Part shown: positions 25,999 to 35,476 of the stretch, piece after piece
How the letters are laid out: each line of letters begins with the position of its first letter
How positions within the stretch are numbered: position 1 is the stretch's first letter
Assembly: GCF_026559675.1 (NCBI RefSeq)
Contig: NZ_CP092891.1
Location: 1,426,001-1,490,000, forward strand
Direction: 5' to 3'
DNA length: 64,000 nucleotides
Source of the DNA: Microbacterium oxydans
GTDB lineage: Bacteria; Actinomycetota; Actinomycetes; Actinomycetales; Microbacteriaceae
Position numbers and translations under genes: made by a program
Notes under the pieces: generated by a model
Database searches by the model: none
Told to the model about the DNA's origin: nothing
Seen by the model: only the letters and a program-made list of their open reading frames with translations

Positions 25999-27204
25999 TC
26001 AGCTCTCGAGCAGTCGACGGAGGTTCGAGCCGACGGCATCCGTCTCGATGAGGAAGCCGTCGTGTCCGAAGTCGCTGGTGAGGACCACGGCCTCGTCGTC
26101 GATCACGTGAGGGATGCTGCGGGCGATGCGCTGCTGCCCGTCGACGGGGAACAGGCGGTCGCTGTCGATGCCGAGCACGAGCGTGGTGGCGGTGACGGCG
26201 TGCAGGGCCTCCTCGACACCGCCGCGTCCGCGACCGACGTCGTGCGAGTTCATGGCCTCTACGAGCGTGATGTAGCTGTTCGCGTCGAATCGTCGGGTGA
26301 ACTTGTTGCCGTGGAAGTCGAGGTACGACTCCACCGCGAAACGTCCGCCATGACCGAGCGGCGACACATCCGACTGCCAGGACCGTTGGAAGCGCTGGTT
26401 GAGCTCGATCGGGCTGCGGTAGTTCAGCAGCGCCATGCGGCGCGCGAGCGCGAGCCCGCGATGGGGGCCGTCGCCGTCGCCGAGGTCGTAGTACTCGCCG
26501 CCCTGGAAACGCGGATCCATCCGGATCGTCTCCAGCTGCACCGTGTTGAGGGCGATCTGGTCGGCCGTCGTGACCGGGGGCGACGAGAGGACGGCCAGCC
26601 GCTGCACGCGTTCGGGCTGCATCACCGCCCACTCCAGGGCGTGCATTCCGCCCATGGAACCGCCGATGACCGCTGCCCAGCTGTCGATGCCGAGGGCGTC
26701 GGCGAGGCGCACCTGCGCAGTGACCTGGTCGCGGATGGTCAGGTACGGGAAGCGCGAGGCCCATTCGTAGCCGTCGGGGGCGACGCTCGCCGGCCCCGTG
26801 GACCCCTGGCAACCGCCGAGCATGTTCGGGGCGATCACGAACCAGCGGTCGGTGTCGAGCGGGGCGCCGGGACCGGTGATGTCCTCCCACCACCCCACGG
26901 TCGGGTGGCCGGATCCGGCGGCGCCGCGCACGTGGCTGTCGCCGGTGAGGGCGTGCAGCACCAGGACGGCGTTGTCGCGGGCGGCGTTCAGCTCGCCCCA
27001 CGACTCGTAGGCGATCCGGATGCCGGGCAGCTCGGCGCCGCTCTCGGTCGCGAACGCGCCGAACGCGGCGAAGCGCCGGCCGCCGACGGGGTCGCCGTCG
27101 CGCCAGGCACCCGTCGCGGGTGGGCGGGCACGGAGCAGCCGGACGTCGGCCTCCGTCACGGGCGCCGACGGCACCGTGTCCTCGGAGGTCGTCTGCCAGT
27201 CCAT
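25999..27204 (-). CDS. metX: homoserine O-acetyltransferase
   Basis: Alpha/beta-hydrolase enzyme (401 residues) that makes O-acetylhomoserine from homoserine and acetyl-CoA, the committing step of methionine synthesis. The oxyanion/nucleophile motif is VIGGSMGGMHALEW with Ser183, and the substrate-binding stretch NAVLVLHALTGDSHV lies near 78-92. The catalytic Asp/His end is visible as GIDSDRLFP and GHDGFLIETD. With metY on the same strand (an EEP gene between them) it gives the direct sulfhydrylation route. On the minus strand GAGAAT lies six bases before the ATG, a weaker version of the leaderless arrangement. Confidence 0.94.
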   Translation of the reverse strand: MDWQTTSEDTVPSAPVTEADVRLLRARPPATGAWRDGDPVGGRRFAAFGAFATESGAELPGIRIAYESWGELNAARDNAVLVLHALTGDSHVRGAAGSGHPTVGWWEDITGPGAPLDTDRWFVIAPNMLGGCQGSTGPASVAPDGYEWASRFPYLTIRDQVTAQVRLADALGIDSWAAVIGGSMGGMHALEWAVMQPERVQRLAVLSSPPVTTADQIALNTVQLETIRMDPRFQGGEYYDLGDGDGPHRGLALARRMALLNYRSPIELNQRFQRSWQSDVSPLGHGGRFAVESYLDFHGNKFTRRFDANSYITLVEAMNSHDVGRGRGGVEEALHAVTATTLVLGIDSDRLFPVDGQQRIARSIPHVIDDEAVVLTSDFGHDGFLIETDAVGSNLRRLLES

Positions 27205-27288
27205 GTCTCCATTCTCGCCTGGCGGAGGAGCCTGCGGCGGCAGGTTACGACCCGGTGTCGGCCTCTCGGGCGCGTCGCGGTGCGTCTC

Positions 27289-28233
27289 TCAGCGCACCCG
27301 CGTCACCGTGGCGAGGTGATCGCTGTGCCCGGCGCGCATCGTGCTCGAGGTGATCACGTCGAGTCCGCGGACGAAGACCTGATCGATCCGGACCAGGGGG
27401 AACGCCACCGGCCACGTGAATCCCAGGGATCCGTCGGTCGGTCGGACCCAGTCGGCCTCCGCGCGCAGTGCCGCCAGTGCCGGGTCGGTCGATGGCGCGT
27501 TGAAGTCGCCGACGACGATGAGCGCGTCGGCGGGGTCGGCCGCGACCTGCTCGGCGATGCCGCCCAGCATCGTGTCGCGATCCTGCTGATGGCCGGGGCG
27601 GACGGACGCGGCATGCAGCACGTAGACGGCGACGGGTGCCGTGGGCGTCTGCACCTCGACGCGGAGGGCGCGCTTCCAGCTGAGGCCGAGCGTGAGCGGC
27701 TCGGCGTCGGTGAGCGGATAGCGGCTCCACACGGCGACGGTGCCGACCGTGAACGAGTGCGGGTACTCCTCGGCGAGCACCTCGCTCGCGGCGGCGAGGC
27801 TGTCGCCGTCGAGCTCGGTCAGCGCGATCACGTCGGCGCCGCTCTCGGCGAGCGCGGTCGCGGATGCGGCAGCGCCACCGGAGCGCGCGCGGACGTTCTG
27901 ACTCACGACCGTGAGGGGGGAGGCCGAGGCGGACGCCGAGCCGGCAGGAGCGGGGAATGTGGGAAGCGCCGGCGACATCGCGAGGAACCAGAGCAGGGCG
28001 GGAACCAGGATGAGCACGATCACCCGACGGGCGAGGAACAGCGCCGTGACCATCATCGCGAGGAGGAGCAGGCCGAGCCAGGGGAGGGCGGCGGCGACCG
28101 CCGTGCCGACGACGCCGGGCACCCATCCGCAGATGACCACGACCAGCATCACGACGGCGGCGACCGCGAGTCGTCTGGCATGACGCGTCGTGGTTCGCCG
28201 GAGCCGCGGCGGTCGTTGTTCGACGTCGATCAT
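27289..28233 (-). CDS. membrane-anchored endonuclease/exonuclease/phosphatase (EEP) family protein
   Basis: Protein of 314 residues with two or three N-terminal membrane helices (about 20-90) and an EEP catalytic domain from about 105. Family motifs are [17 protein letters not shown] (metal-binding Glu), [16 protein letters not shown] and the terminal catalytic SDH in GHSDHLA. Relatives hydrolyse phosphodiesters of DNA, lipids or inositol phosphates; with a membrane anchor the domain is probably outside the cell. ATG 28233 follows GTGAGGAG; the frame extends further upstream but only across the metY terminator. Confidence 0.82.
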   Translation of the reverse strand: MIDVEQRPPRLRRTTTRHARRLAVAAVVMLVVVICGWVPGVVGTAVAAALPWLGLLLLAMMVTALFLARRVIVLILVPALLWFLAMSPALPTFPAPAGSASASASPLTVVSQNVRARSGGAAASATALAESGADVIALTELDGDSLAAASEVLAEEYPHSFTVGTVAVWSRYPLTDAEPLTLGLSWKRALRVEVQTPTAPVAVYVLHAASVRPGHQQDRDTMLGGIAEQVAADPADALIVVGDFNAPSTDPALAALRAEADWVRPTDGSLGFTWPVAFPLVRIDQVFVRGLDVITSSTMRAGHSDHLATVTRVR

Positions 28234-28308
28234 GCACTCCTCACGGCGGGAGTTCCATTGTGGAGGGAACAGCCTGTGGGTCGGCCGGATGAGGGAGCCC
28301 CCGGCGGA

Positions 28309-28350
28309 CACGAGGATGCCCCGGACCTTTCGGTCCGGGGCATCCTCGTG
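28309..28350 (-). terminator. intrinsic terminator of metY
   Basis: A perfect 19-base stem (28309-28327 with 28332-28350) closes a 4-base TTTC loop, 14 bases past the metY stop codon. Confidence 0.85.
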
Positions 28351-28363
28351 GTGGTCAGGCGCG

Positions 28364-29686
28364 TCAGGCGCGTGCGGCCTCCGAGACGGCGCGAGCGGCG
28401 GCGAGAGCCTGGTCGAGATCGGCCTTGAGGTCCTCGATGTTCTCGATGCCGACCGAGAGGCGCACGAGGCCCGGGGTGACACCGGCCGTGAGCTGCTGCT
28501 CGGGAGTGAGCTGCGCGTGCGTGGTCGACGCCGGGTGGATGACGAGCGAGCGCACGTCGCCGATGTTGGCGAGGTGGCTGAACAGCGACAGGCTGTTGAC
28601 GAACTCGCGGCCGGCCTCCACGCCGCCCTTGAGCTCGAACGACAGCACCGCGCCGACGCCCCGGGGAGCGTACTCGTTGGCCTTGGCGTACCAGGGCGAG
28701 GAGGGCAGACCCGAGTAGTTCACCGTCGCGACGTCGTCGCGGCCGTCGAGCCACTCGGCGATCTCCTGGGCGTTCTGCACGTGGCGCTCGATGCGCAGCG
28801 ACAGCGTCTCGATGCCCTGGATGAGGTTCCACGCGCTCTGCGGGGCGATCGCCGAGCCGAGGTCGCGGAGCAGCTGCACGCGGGCCTTGATGATGTACGC
28901 AAGCGGGTCGCCGACGGCGGCGGTGTAGCTCGCGCCGTGGTACGAGGGGTCCGGAACCGTGAGGCCCGGGAAGGTGTCGACGTTCTTCGACCACTCGAAG
29001 GTGCCGCCGTCGATGATCGCGCCGCCGATGGTGGTGCCGTGGCCGCCGAGGAACTTGGTGACCGAGTGCACGACGATGTCGGCGCCGAACTCGAACGGGC
29101 GGATCAGGTACGGGGTGGCGATCGTGTTGTCGACGATGAGCGGCACGCCGTTCTCGTGCGCGATGTCGGAGACCGCGCGGATGTCGAGGATGTTGATCTG
29201 CGGGTTGCCGATGGTCTCCGCGAAGAACAGCTTCGTGTTCGGGCGGACGGCGCGGCGCCACTCCTCGGGGTCGTCCTGGTTCTCGACGAACGTGACCTCG
29301 ATGCCGAGCTTCGCGAGCGTGTACTTGAAGAGGTTGTACGTGCCGCCGTAGATCGAGCTCGAGGCGACGAAGTGGTCACCGGCCTGCGCGATGTTCAGGA
29401 TCGCGAACGTCGAGGCCGCCTGGCCGCTGGCGAGGACGAGGGCACCGGTGCCGCCTTCGAGGGCGGCGAGACGCTGCTCCAGCACATCCTGCGTCGGGTT
29501 CTGGATGCGGGTGTAGATGTTGCCGAACTCCGCGAGGGCGAAGAGGTTCGCCGCGTGGTCCGCGCTGTCGAACACGTAGGACGTGGTCTGGTAGATCGGC
29601 GTGGCGCGGGCCTTGGTGACCGGGTCGGGGGCAGCGCCCGAGTGGATCTGCTTGGTCTCGAAGCGCCAGGACTCGGGTGCGGACAT
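28364..29686 (-). CDS. metY: O-acetylhomoserine sulfhydrylase
   Basis: PLP enzyme (440 residues) of the Cys/Met metabolism family that converts O-acetylhomoserine and sulfide to homocysteine. It begins [17 protein letters not shown], then has [14 protein letters not shown] and [18 protein letters not shown]. The PLP lysine lies in [13 protein letters not shown], with [10 protein letters not shown] just after. Length and the long insertion near [19 protein letters not shown] fit MetY rather than cystathionine gamma-synthase. ATG 29686 follows GGGGGAAAC; the upstream in-frame ATG at 29752 would add residues not found in the family. Confidence 0.93.
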   Translation of the reverse strand: MSAPESWRFETKQIHSGAAPDPVTKARATPIYQTTSYVFDSADHAANLFALAEFGNIYTRIQNPTQDVLEQRLAALEGGTGALVLASGQAASTFAILNIAQAGDHFVASSSIYGGTYNLFKYTLAKLGIEVTFVENQDDPEEWRRAVRPNTKLFFAETIGNPQINILDIRAVSDIAHENGVPLIVDNTIATPYLIRPFEFGADIVVHSVTKFLGGHGTTIGGAIIDGGTFEWSKNVDTFPGLTVPDPSYHGASYTAAVGDPLAYIIKARVQLLRDLGSAIAPQSAWNLIQGIETLSLRIERHVQNAQEIAEWLDGRDDVATVNYSGLPSSPWYAKANEYAPRGVGAVLSFELKGGVEAGREFVNSLSLFSHLANIGDVRSLVIHPASTTHAQLTPEQQLTAGVTPGLVRLSVGIENIEDLKADLDQALAAARAVSEAARA

Positions 29687-29745
29687 GTGTTTCCCCCAGG
29701 AGTGGTCGGAAGGTCGGGTGGCGGATGCCGTTGCAGCGAGAGTAC

Positions 29746-29871
29746 GGAACATCGTCCCTTGTCAACAACAGTCGGGAAATGTGACGTAACACAGCTCAGC
29801 CCCGGAAACACGGGGCTGAGCGGATCTGCGACAGCCCCGTGCGGGACTCTGCATTCCGCGGGGAACATCGT
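29746..29871. promoter_or_regulatory. metY / SDR divergent intergenic region with a repeated decamer and a hairpin
   Basis: GGAACATCGT occurs in the same orientation at 29746-29755 and 29862-29871, one copy next to each divergent start. Between them is an 11-base inverted repeat (29794-29804 with 29811-29821). On the minus strand TTGACA at 29760-29765 is a possible -35 for metY. The decamers could be binding sites for one regulator of both genes; I do not recognise them. Confidence 0.4.
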
Positions 29872-29876
29872 ACGGT
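29871..29876 (+). promoter_or_regulatory. -10 box (TACGGT) of the SDR gene, predicted leaderless
   Basis: TACGGT is followed by six bases (GGAGGC) and the ATG at 29883. Confidence 0.6.
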
Positions 29877-29882
29877 GGAGGC

Positions 29883-30665
29883 ATGGTGAACAGACGTGCA
29901 GTGGTGACAGGTGCGAGTTCCGGCATCGGCGCAGCGACGGTGCGTGCGCTCCGCGCTCGGGGATGGGATGTCGTCGGGGTCGCCCGACGCGAGGATCGGC
30001 TGTCGGCGCTCGCCGCGGAGACCGGAGCATCCGCGATCGCATGCGACCTGACGGATGCCGCGGCCGTCGAGGCGCTCATCGGCGAACTCGCGGCGTCGGG
30101 GCCGGTGCACGCGCTGGTGCAGGTGGCGGGCGGCGCCCGCGGCACCGACCGGATCGAGGACGCCTCCACCGAGGACTGGCAGTGGATGTTCGACGCGAAC
30201 GTCCTGGCGAGCCAGCGTCTGGTCGCCGGCCTGCTTCCCCTGCTGCGTCGTGCGGCGGAGGTCGACGGCCACGCGGACACGATCTTCGTCACCTCCACGG
30301 CGGCGCAGTCGGCGTACGCGGGCGGCGGCGGGTACAACGCGGCGAAGGCGGCCGAGGGGATGCTGGTGAAGGTCCTCCGCCAGGAGCTCAACGGCGAGCC
30401 GATCCGCGTCGTCGAGGTCGCTCCGGGCATGGTGCACACGGAGGAGTTCACGCTCAACCGCCTGGGTGGGGACTCCGTCGCCGCCGAGGCCGTCTACGCG
30501 GGAGTCGAGGCTCCTCTCGTGGCCGACGACGTGGCCGACGTGATCGCGTACGCGCTGGAGTCGCCGGCCCACGTCAACCTCGACCTGATCACGATGCGTC
30601 CCGTCGCACAGTCGGCCCAGCACCTGCTCGCTCGCGGACCGCTGCGTGTGCGCTCGATCGACTGA
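29883..30665 (+). CDS. short-chain dehydrogenase/reductase (SDR)
   Basis: Classical NAD(P)-dependent SDR (260 residues). The cofactor motif is [12 protein letters not shown] near residue 9, followed by VARRE, which with its arginines suggests NADP. Catalytic Ser is in [22 protein letters not shown], where Y-x3-K is complete. The substrate is not predictable; the protein resembles the YdfG/serine 3-dehydrogenase group. The ung gene begins three bases after the stop, so the two are co-transcribed. Confidence 0.88.
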   Translation: MVNRRAVVTGASSGIGAATVRALRARGWDVVGVARREDRLSALAAETGASAIACDLTDAAAVEALIGELAASGPVHALVQVAGGARGTDRIEDASTEDWQWMFDANVLASQRLVAGLLPLLRRAAEVDGHADTIFVTSTAAQSAYAGGGGYNAAKAAEGMLVKVLRQELNGEPIRVVEVAPGMVHTEEFTLNRLGGDSVAAEAVYAGVEAPLVADDVADVIAYALESPAHVNLDLITMRPVAQSAQHLLARGPLRVRSID

Positions 30666-30667
30666 CG

Positions 30668-31381
30668 ATGGCGCAGTCCCTGGCCCAGCTCGCCGCGGAC
30701 GGCCGGATCGACGCCGGGTGGGCGGAAGCCCTCGCGCCGGTGCAGGACGTGGTCACCGAGCTCGGTGAGCGACTCCGCGCCGAGCAGGAGGCAGGGCACG
30801 GCTATCTGCCCGCCGGGGAGAACGTGCTCCGGGCGTTCCAGCGGCCGTTGGCGGATGTGCGGGTGCTCATCACCGGGCAGGATCCGTACCCGACGCCGGG
30901 GCACCCCATCGGCCTGTCGTTCGCGGTCGCCCGCGAGGTGCGCCCGCTGCCGCGCAGCCTCTCCAACATCTACAAGGAGCGCGAGAGCGATCTGGGGATC
31001 CCGCCCGCTCCGCACGGCGATCTCACCGCGTGGAGCGACCAGGGCGTGCTGCTGCTGAACCGTGTCCTCACGGTGCGTTCCGGTGCCGCCGCCTCGCACC
31101 GCGGGTGGGGGTGGGAGAAGGTCACCGAGCTCGCGATCCGCACGCTCGTGGCCCGCGACCAGCCGCTCGTCGCGATCCTGTGGGGAAAGGATGCCGCGAA
31201 CCTGCAGCCGCTGCTCGGCGAGACGCCGATCATCGCCTCGGCCCATCCGTCTCCGCTCTCGGCCCGTCGCGGGTTCTTCGGCTCCTGCCCGTTCTCCCGC
31301 GCGAACGCGCTGCTCGCGGAGCAGGGCGCCGATCCGGTCGACTGGAGAGTGGAAGGCGAGCCCGCTCCGTCTCTAAGCTGA
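30668..31381 (+). CDS. ung: uracil-DNA glycosylase, family 1
   Basis: Base-excision repair enzyme (237 residues) that removes uracil from DNA. The catalytic water-activating loop is [19 protein letters not shown] with Asp72, and the C-terminal DNA-intercalation loop is [14 protein letters not shown], both canonical. The start at 30668, directly after the SDR stop, gives the expected N-terminus ([18 protein letters not shown]). Its end overlaps the next gene's -10 box. Confidence 0.95.
   Translation: MAQSLAQLAADGRIDAGWAEALAPVQDVVTELGERLRAEQEAGHGYLPAGENVLRAFQRPLADVRVLITGQDPYPTPGHPIGLSFAVAREVRPLPRSLSNIYKERESDLGIPPAPHGDLTAWSDQGVLLLNRVLTVRSGAAASHRGWGWEKVTELAIRTLVARDQPLVAILWGKDAANLQPLLGETPIIASAHPSPLSARRGFFGSCPFSRANALLAEQGADPVDWRVEGEPAPSLS
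31374..31379 (+). promoter_or_regulatory. -10 box (TAAGCT) of the GNAT gene, overlapping the end of ung
   Basis: TAAGCT lies in the last codons of ung and shares its final T with the TGA stop. Six bases (GAGCGC) separate it from ATG 31386. Confidence 0.5.
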
Positions 31382-31385
31382 GCGC

Positions 31386-32003
31386 ATGCAGTTCGAGCCG
31401 GGGGACCGTCGCCGCGTCCTGCCGCGCCACCTGCGGCCCGCATCGGCGCCCGAGGTGTTCTCGTACACGATCCGCGCAGCGCGGCCGGCGGATCTCCCGC
31501 ACATCCGCGAGATCTACAACCACTTCGTGAGCAACTCCGCCGTCACGCTCGACGAACGGCGCAGCAGCATCCCGTACTGGCGGGACAAGTACGCGCTGCT
31601 CACGCGGCTGGGGCTGCCGTTCCTCGTCGCGGTGTCGCCCGCCGGGGTGGTCATCGGGTACGCGCTCGCTCAGCCCTGGGCGGGGAAGAACGCCTACAAG
31701 TACACGGTCGAGGACTCCATCTATCTCGGACCGGGCGCGGGAGGCAAGGGGCTCGGCGCCGCGCTCCTGCAGGCGCTGATCGACGCCTGCGAGCAGATCG
31801 GCCTCCGCGAGATGGTCGCGGTCATCAGCGACAGCGGCGCCGAGGCATCGGTGCGCCTGCACGCGAAGCTCGGGTTCGTCGAGGCGGGACGGATGGGGCG
31901 CGTCGGCTACAAGTTCGGTCGGGAGCTGGGCACCGTGTACATGCGGCGCGTGCTCAAGCCGACCGGGCGACGTCGGGGGAGCCTCTTCGGGGCACGCCGC
32001 TGA
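31386..32003 (+). CDS. GNAT acetyltransferase, phosphinothricin/L-amino-acid N-acyltransferase-like
   Basis: GNAT protein of 205 residues resembling Pat/MnaT enzymes that acetylate phosphinothricin, methionine sulfoximine or related amino acids. Seen in the sequence: IRAARPADLPHIREIYNHFV, FLVAVSPAGVVIGYALAQPW, the acetyl-CoA loop GAGGKGLGAALLQALI, and VRLHAKLGFVEAGRMGRVGYKF with the family's terminal Gly-Tyr-Lys pattern. An N-terminal extension of about 28 basic residues precedes the domain. A repeat element begins directly after the stop. Confidence 0.85.
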   Translation: MQFEPGDRRRVLPRHLRPASAPEVFSYTIRAARPADLPHIREIYNHFVSNSAVTLDERRSSIPYWRDKYALLTRLGLPFLVAVSPAGVVIGYALAQPWAGKNAYKYTVEDSIYLGPGAGGKGLGAALLQALIDACEQIGLREMVAVISDSGAEASVRLHAKLGFVEAGRMGRVGYKFGRELGTVYMRRVLKPTGRRRGSLFGARR

Positions 32004-32004
32004 C

Positions 32005-32072
32005 GGGACGTTTCGTCTCGCTGGCGCTCGCTCAACGACCGGTGGTCGGGTGGCGGTCGCTCAGCGACCGGG
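32005..32072. repeat. REP-like intergenic repeat at the 3' end of the second ABC operon
   Basis: Two near-identical 15-base units (TCGCTCAACGACCGG at 32028-32042, TCGCTCAGCGACCGG at 32057-32071) follow ACGTTTCGTCTCGC. The second copy is an inverted repeat, GGTCGC-TCA-GCGACC (32055-32069), whose centre is the stop codon of the ATPase gene at 32061. I recall similar sequences at many gene ends in Microbacteriaceae genomes, so this is probably a dispersed REP-type element. It may also terminate transcription. Confidence 0.55.
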
Positions 32073-32858
32073 GCTGCCGGGGATGACCGGGATCGCGGCG
32101 AGCAGCGTCTTCGTGTATTCGTGGGCGGGGCGCAGGAGCACATCCTGAGTGGAGCCGCGCTCGACGACGTGGCCGTCCTTCATGACCATGACGGTGTCGC
32201 ACAGGTTCTGCACCACGCCGATGTCGTGCGACACCAGCACCAGGGTGAGATCCGTCGTCCGCCGCAGCTCGATCAGCAGCTCGAGGATCTGCGCGCGCAC
32301 CGTCACGTCGAGCGCCGACAGCGGCTCGTCGCCCACAAGGATGCGGGGGCGGTGCACGATCGCCCGCGCGAGGGCGATGCGCTGCCGCTGCCCTCCGGAG
32401 AACTCATGCGGGTAGCGGTCGGCCATCTCCGGCTCCAGGCCGACCTGGGCGAGCACCTCGTGCACGCGGGCCCGGCGGTCGCCCGGGATGTCCAGGGCCC
32501 ACAGGGGTTCGCCCACGATCTGTCCGGCCGTCATCCTCGGGTCGAGGGACGCGTAGGGGTCCTGGAACACCAGGCCGGTCTCGCGGCGCAGCCAGTGCAG
32601 CGACTTCGCGGAGGCCGCGGCGTCCACCCGTCGCCCGTCGATGCTCACGGTCCCGGTGGTCGGCCGGTCGAGCCCCAGCAGCAGCCGCACCAGCGTGGAC
32701 TTGCCGGAACCGGATTCGCCGATGATGCCGACGGATGAGCCCTCGACGATGTCGAGGTCGGTCGGTGACAGTGCCGTCTGGGTGCGCGCGCGCGCGAACG
32801 TGGTCCGCTGGGGGGCGAAGAAGTCGCGCCCGAGTCCCCGGGCCTCGATCAGGGTCAT
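32061..32858 (-). CDS. ABC transporter ATP-binding protein, DppF/OppF family (second importer)
   Basis: Last gene of the second Dpp-type operon (265 residues). Walker A is GESGSGKST, the signature is [11 protein letters not shown], Walker B is [12 protein letters not shown] and the C-terminus has [11 protein letters not shown]. It overlaps the preceding ATPase by ATGA. The last codons (GGT CGC TGA) lie inside a repeat-element hairpin, so the final residues seem to have been supplied by the repeat. Codon use is normal for the window, unlike the ATPases at 6957-8686. Confidence 0.92.
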   Translation of the reverse strand: MTLIEARGLGRDFFAPQRTTFARARTQTALSPTDLDIVEGSSVGIIGESGSGKSTLVRLLLGLDRPTTGTVSIDGRRVDAAASAKSLHWLRRETGLVFQDPYASLDPRMTAGQIVGEPLWALDIPGDRRARVHEVLAQVGLEPEMADRYPHEFSGGQRQRIALARAIVHRPRILVGDEPLSALDVTVRAQILELLIELRRTTDLTLVLVSHDIGVVQNLCDTVMVMKDGHVVERGSTQDVLLRPAHEYTKTLLAAIPVIPGSPGR

Positions 32859-33646
32859 GCGACTCCTCCGTCCGGACGCCAGAGGGTCGCCGTCGCGTCA
32901 CGCAGCAGCCCCTGGGTGATCGGCGATGTCGGCGCGGACAGGAGCCGCGACACGGGTGCCGCTTCCACGACCCGCCCGTGCTCGAGCACCACGCCCTCGG
33001 TGGCGACCTGCGCGAGGACGGCGAGGTCGTGGGTGATGAACACCAGGGACATGCCCTCGTCGGCGACGAGGGCGAGCAGCAGCGAGAGGATCTCGGCCTG
33101 GATCGTGACGTCGAGGGCCGTCGTCGGCTCGTCGGCGATCAGCAGCTTCGGGCGGCACGCGAGCGCCATCGCGATCGCGACACGCTGCCGCTGACCGCCG
33201 GAGAGCTGGTGCGGATACCGGTCCACGATCGACTCCGGATCGGGCAGCCGCACGCGGGCCGCCTCGGCGATCGCGCGCTCCCTCGCCTCGCGGCGGCCGA
33301 TCCCCTCGTGGATCCGGATCGACTCCGCGATCTGCCGCCCGACCGTGCGGATGGGGTTCAGGGCCGTGCGCGGCTCCTGGAACACGATCCCGATGTCGTC
33401 GCCGCGCAGCTGCGCCAGTTCACGATCCGGCATCCCGATCAGCTCGGTGCCGTTCCAGCGGATGCTGCCGCTCGCGGTCGCGCCGTCGGGGAGGAGCCCG
33501 AGGACCGCGAGGGCGGTGAGCGACTTGCCCGACCCCGACTCGCCGATCAGGCCCAGGCGCGCGCCGTCCGGCACCTCGAAGGAGACGCCGTCGACCACCC
33601 GGCGTCCATCGATCTCGATCACGAGATCCTGCACGGAGAGACTCAT
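32855..33646 (-). CDS. ABC transporter ATP-binding protein, DppD/OppD family (second importer)
   Basis: ATPase of 263 residues from ATG 33646, which overlaps the permease stop by ATGA; longer upstream extensions in the same frame are spurious. Walker A is GESGSGKSL, so the usual Thr/Ser after the first Lys-Ser is Leu, still compatible with function. The signature is [15 protein letters not shown] and Walker [13 protein letters not shown]. At 263 residues it is short for DppD (about 320-330) and stops soon after the SRLLSAP segment, so the usual C-terminal Fe-S/Cys extension is missing. Confidence 0.9.
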   Translation of the reverse strand: MSLSVQDLVIEIDGRRVVDGVSFEVPDGARLGLIGESGSGKSLTALAVLGLLPDGATASGSIRWNGTELIGMPDRELAQLRGDDIGIVFQEPRTALNPIRTVGRQIAESIRIHEGIGRREARERAIAEAARVRLPDPESIVDRYPHQLSGGQRQRVAIAMALACRPKLLIADEPTTALDVTIQAEILSLLLALVADEGMSLVFITHDLAVLAQVATEGVVLEHGRVVEAAPVSRLLSAPTSPITQGLLRDATATLWRPDGGVA

Positions 33647-34512
33647 GCGACCACCGCCGGGGTGTGGATCTCGGCGGCGCGGTGGCGCAGGGTCGGGTCG
33701 GTCGCCTCGCGCAGCCCGTCGCCCAGCAGGTTCAGTGCGAGCACCGTGATCGTGATGGTGAGGCCGGGCCAGATCACCGACAGCGGATGCACCCCGATGT
33801 ACCGCTGCAGGTCGGCGAGCAGCAGACCCCAGCTGGGATCCACGACCGAGGCGCCGAAGCCCAGGTACGACAGGCCGGCCTCGGCGAGGACGGCCACGGC
33901 CATCGACCACGACAGCTGCACGATGAACACCGGAGCGACGTTGGGGAGCAGGTGCCGCACGAGGTTCTGCGTGGGCGTGAGGCCGGACGCGCGGGCGGCG
34001 AGCACGAAGTCGCTCTGCTGCACGCGACGCAGCTCCGGGCGCGTGACGCGGGCGATGTTCACGCCGAAGCCGATCCCGACGGCCCAGATCACGACCCAGA
34101 GCGAGCCGCCCCACACCGAGGAGATCATCATCGCGATCAGCAGCACGGGGAAGGCGATCAGGATGTCGACGAGCACGGCGACCGTCTCCCGCATCCAGCG
34201 GGCGGTGAGTGCGCCCAGGGCGGCGAGGGCGATGCCGACGACGGTCGCCACGATGCCGGCGCCGATGCTCACGAAGACGGTCGTCCGCGCGCCGGCCATC
34301 AGCAGGCTGAGGATGTCGCGGCCGGTGTCGTCGGTGCCGAGGAGATGCGGCCAGCTCGGCGGGAGCCAGCGGTCGCCGATGTCGGATGCCTGCGGGTCGA
34401 AGGGCGTCCAGAACAGCGACACGATCGCGGCGAGGACGATCACGGCGATGACGATGATCCCGAAGCGCCCCGTGGCCGTGCTCCAGAGCCTGCCGAGCCA
34501 GCGCGGAGTCAT
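33643..34512 (-). CDS. ABC transporter permease, DppC family (second importer)
   Basis: Membrane permease of 289 residues. After an N-terminal helix (FGIIVIAVIVLAAIVSLFW) it has the OppC_N-type HLLGTDDTGRDILSLLMAGAR, the coupling segment VLAARASGLTPTQNLVRHLLPN and the C-terminal ALNLLGDGLREATDP typical of the family. It is coupled by ATGA overlaps to both neighbours. The substrate is presumably a peptide or oligosaccharide; no catabolic gene is linked. Confidence 0.92.
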   Translation of the reverse strand: MTPRWLGRLWSTATGRFGIIVIAVIVLAAIVSLFWTPFDPQASDIGDRWLPPSWPHLLGTDDTGRDILSLLMAGARTTVFVSIGAGIVATVVGIALAALGALTARWMRETVAVLVDILIAFPVLLIAMMISSVWGGSLWVVIWAVGIGFGVNIARVTRPELRRVQQSDFVLAARASGLTPTQNLVRHLLPNVAPVFIVQLSWSMAVAVLAEAGLSYLGFGASVVDPSWGLLLADLQRYIGVHPLSVIWPGLTITITVLALNLLGDGLREATDPTLRHRAAEIHTPAVVA

Positions 34513-35459
34513 GCGGCCTCCCGCTGTCGAGGGTCGATGGCGCGGTGCAGGAGGTCGACCACGAAGCCCACGATCAACACGAATCCGGTGAGCACGAGCA
34601 GCTCGCTCTGCACCTTGATGAGGTCGCGGGTCCCGACGTCGGCGACCAGCATCCGTCCGATGCCGGGGAGGGTGAAGAGCTGCTCGATCACGACCGATCC
34701 CACGATGATCCCGGCGACCTGGAGTCCGAGCACCGTGATGATCGAGAGGCCGACGGCGGGGATGCCGTGCTGGATGAGGGCGCGCGTGCGGGTGAGTCCC
34801 TTCGCGGCGGCGGTGCGGACGAAGTCCTGTCCGGCGGCCTGCAGGGTCGCACTGCGGACGAATCGCATCAGCATCGCACCCTCGACGATGCCGATCGTCA
34901 GCGCGGGGAGCAGCAGCGACTCGATGGCCTTGCCCGGGGTCGACCAGCCGGTGCGCGGGAAGCCCTGCGGTGGCAGCCAGCCGAGCCAGACCGAGAACAC
35001 GACGATGAGCATCATGCCCGCCCAGACCACGGGCACGGCGGCCAGGGCCTGCGCGCCCACGCTGAGTGCGGTGCCGCCCCGCCGGTTGCGCAGGAGGGCG
35101 GCGAGGATGCCGAACGGCACAGCGATGATCACGGCGATGAGCAGGGCCATGATCCCCAGGGGCACGGTCACCTGAGCCTTGAGCAACAGCTCCGCACCGA
35201 CCGAGGCGCCCGACAGCTGCGACGTTCCGAGGTCACCGCGGAAGATCCCGCCGATCCAGTCGGTGTACTGCGTGAGCAGGGGGCGGTTCAGGCCGAGCGA
35301 CTCGCGAAGCGCATCGACTTCGGCGGGGGAGGCCTGGGTGCCGGCGATCAGCTGCGCGACGTCACCGGGGAAGACGCGCAGCGTGAGGAAGATGAGGACG
35401 CTCGACACGAGGAGCCCTGCGATGAGCAGGGCTCCTCGGACGAGCGCGTAGCGGATCAC
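34509..35459 (-). CDS. ABC transporter permease, DppB family (second importer)
   Basis: Membrane permease of 316 residues beginning MIRYALVRGALLIAGLLVSSVLIF and followed by LRVFPGDVA, the DppB start pattern. The coupling loop region is VRTAAAKGLTRTRALIQHGIPA, and the protein ends NFAxDLLY-like (IVGFVVDLLHRAIDPRQRE). It starts 17 bases after the binding-protein gene and overlaps the DppC gene by four bases. Confidence 0.92.
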   Translation of the reverse strand: MIRYALVRGALLIAGLLVSSVLIFLTLRVFPGDVAQLIAGTQASPAEVDALRESLGLNRPLLTQYTDWIGGIFRGDLGTSQLSGASVGAELLLKAQVTVPLGIMALLIAVIIAVPFGILAALLRNRRGGTALSVGAQALAAVPVVWAGMMLIVVFSVWLGWLPPQGFPRTGWSTPGKAIESLLLPALTIGIVEGAMLMRFVRSATLQAAGQDFVRTAAAKGLTRTRALIQHGIPAVGLSIITVLGLQVAGIIVGSVVIEQLFTLPGIGRMLVADVGTRDLIKVQSELLVLTGFVLIVGFVVDLLHRAIDPRQREAA

Positions 35460-35476
35460 GAAGGGGTGACCGCTCG

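Noticed and set aside
29687..29882. A possible SAM riboswitch in the metY leader
   Set aside because: I could not match the conserved core of the SAM-I, SAM-II or SAM-IV classes; only a simple hairpin is visible.
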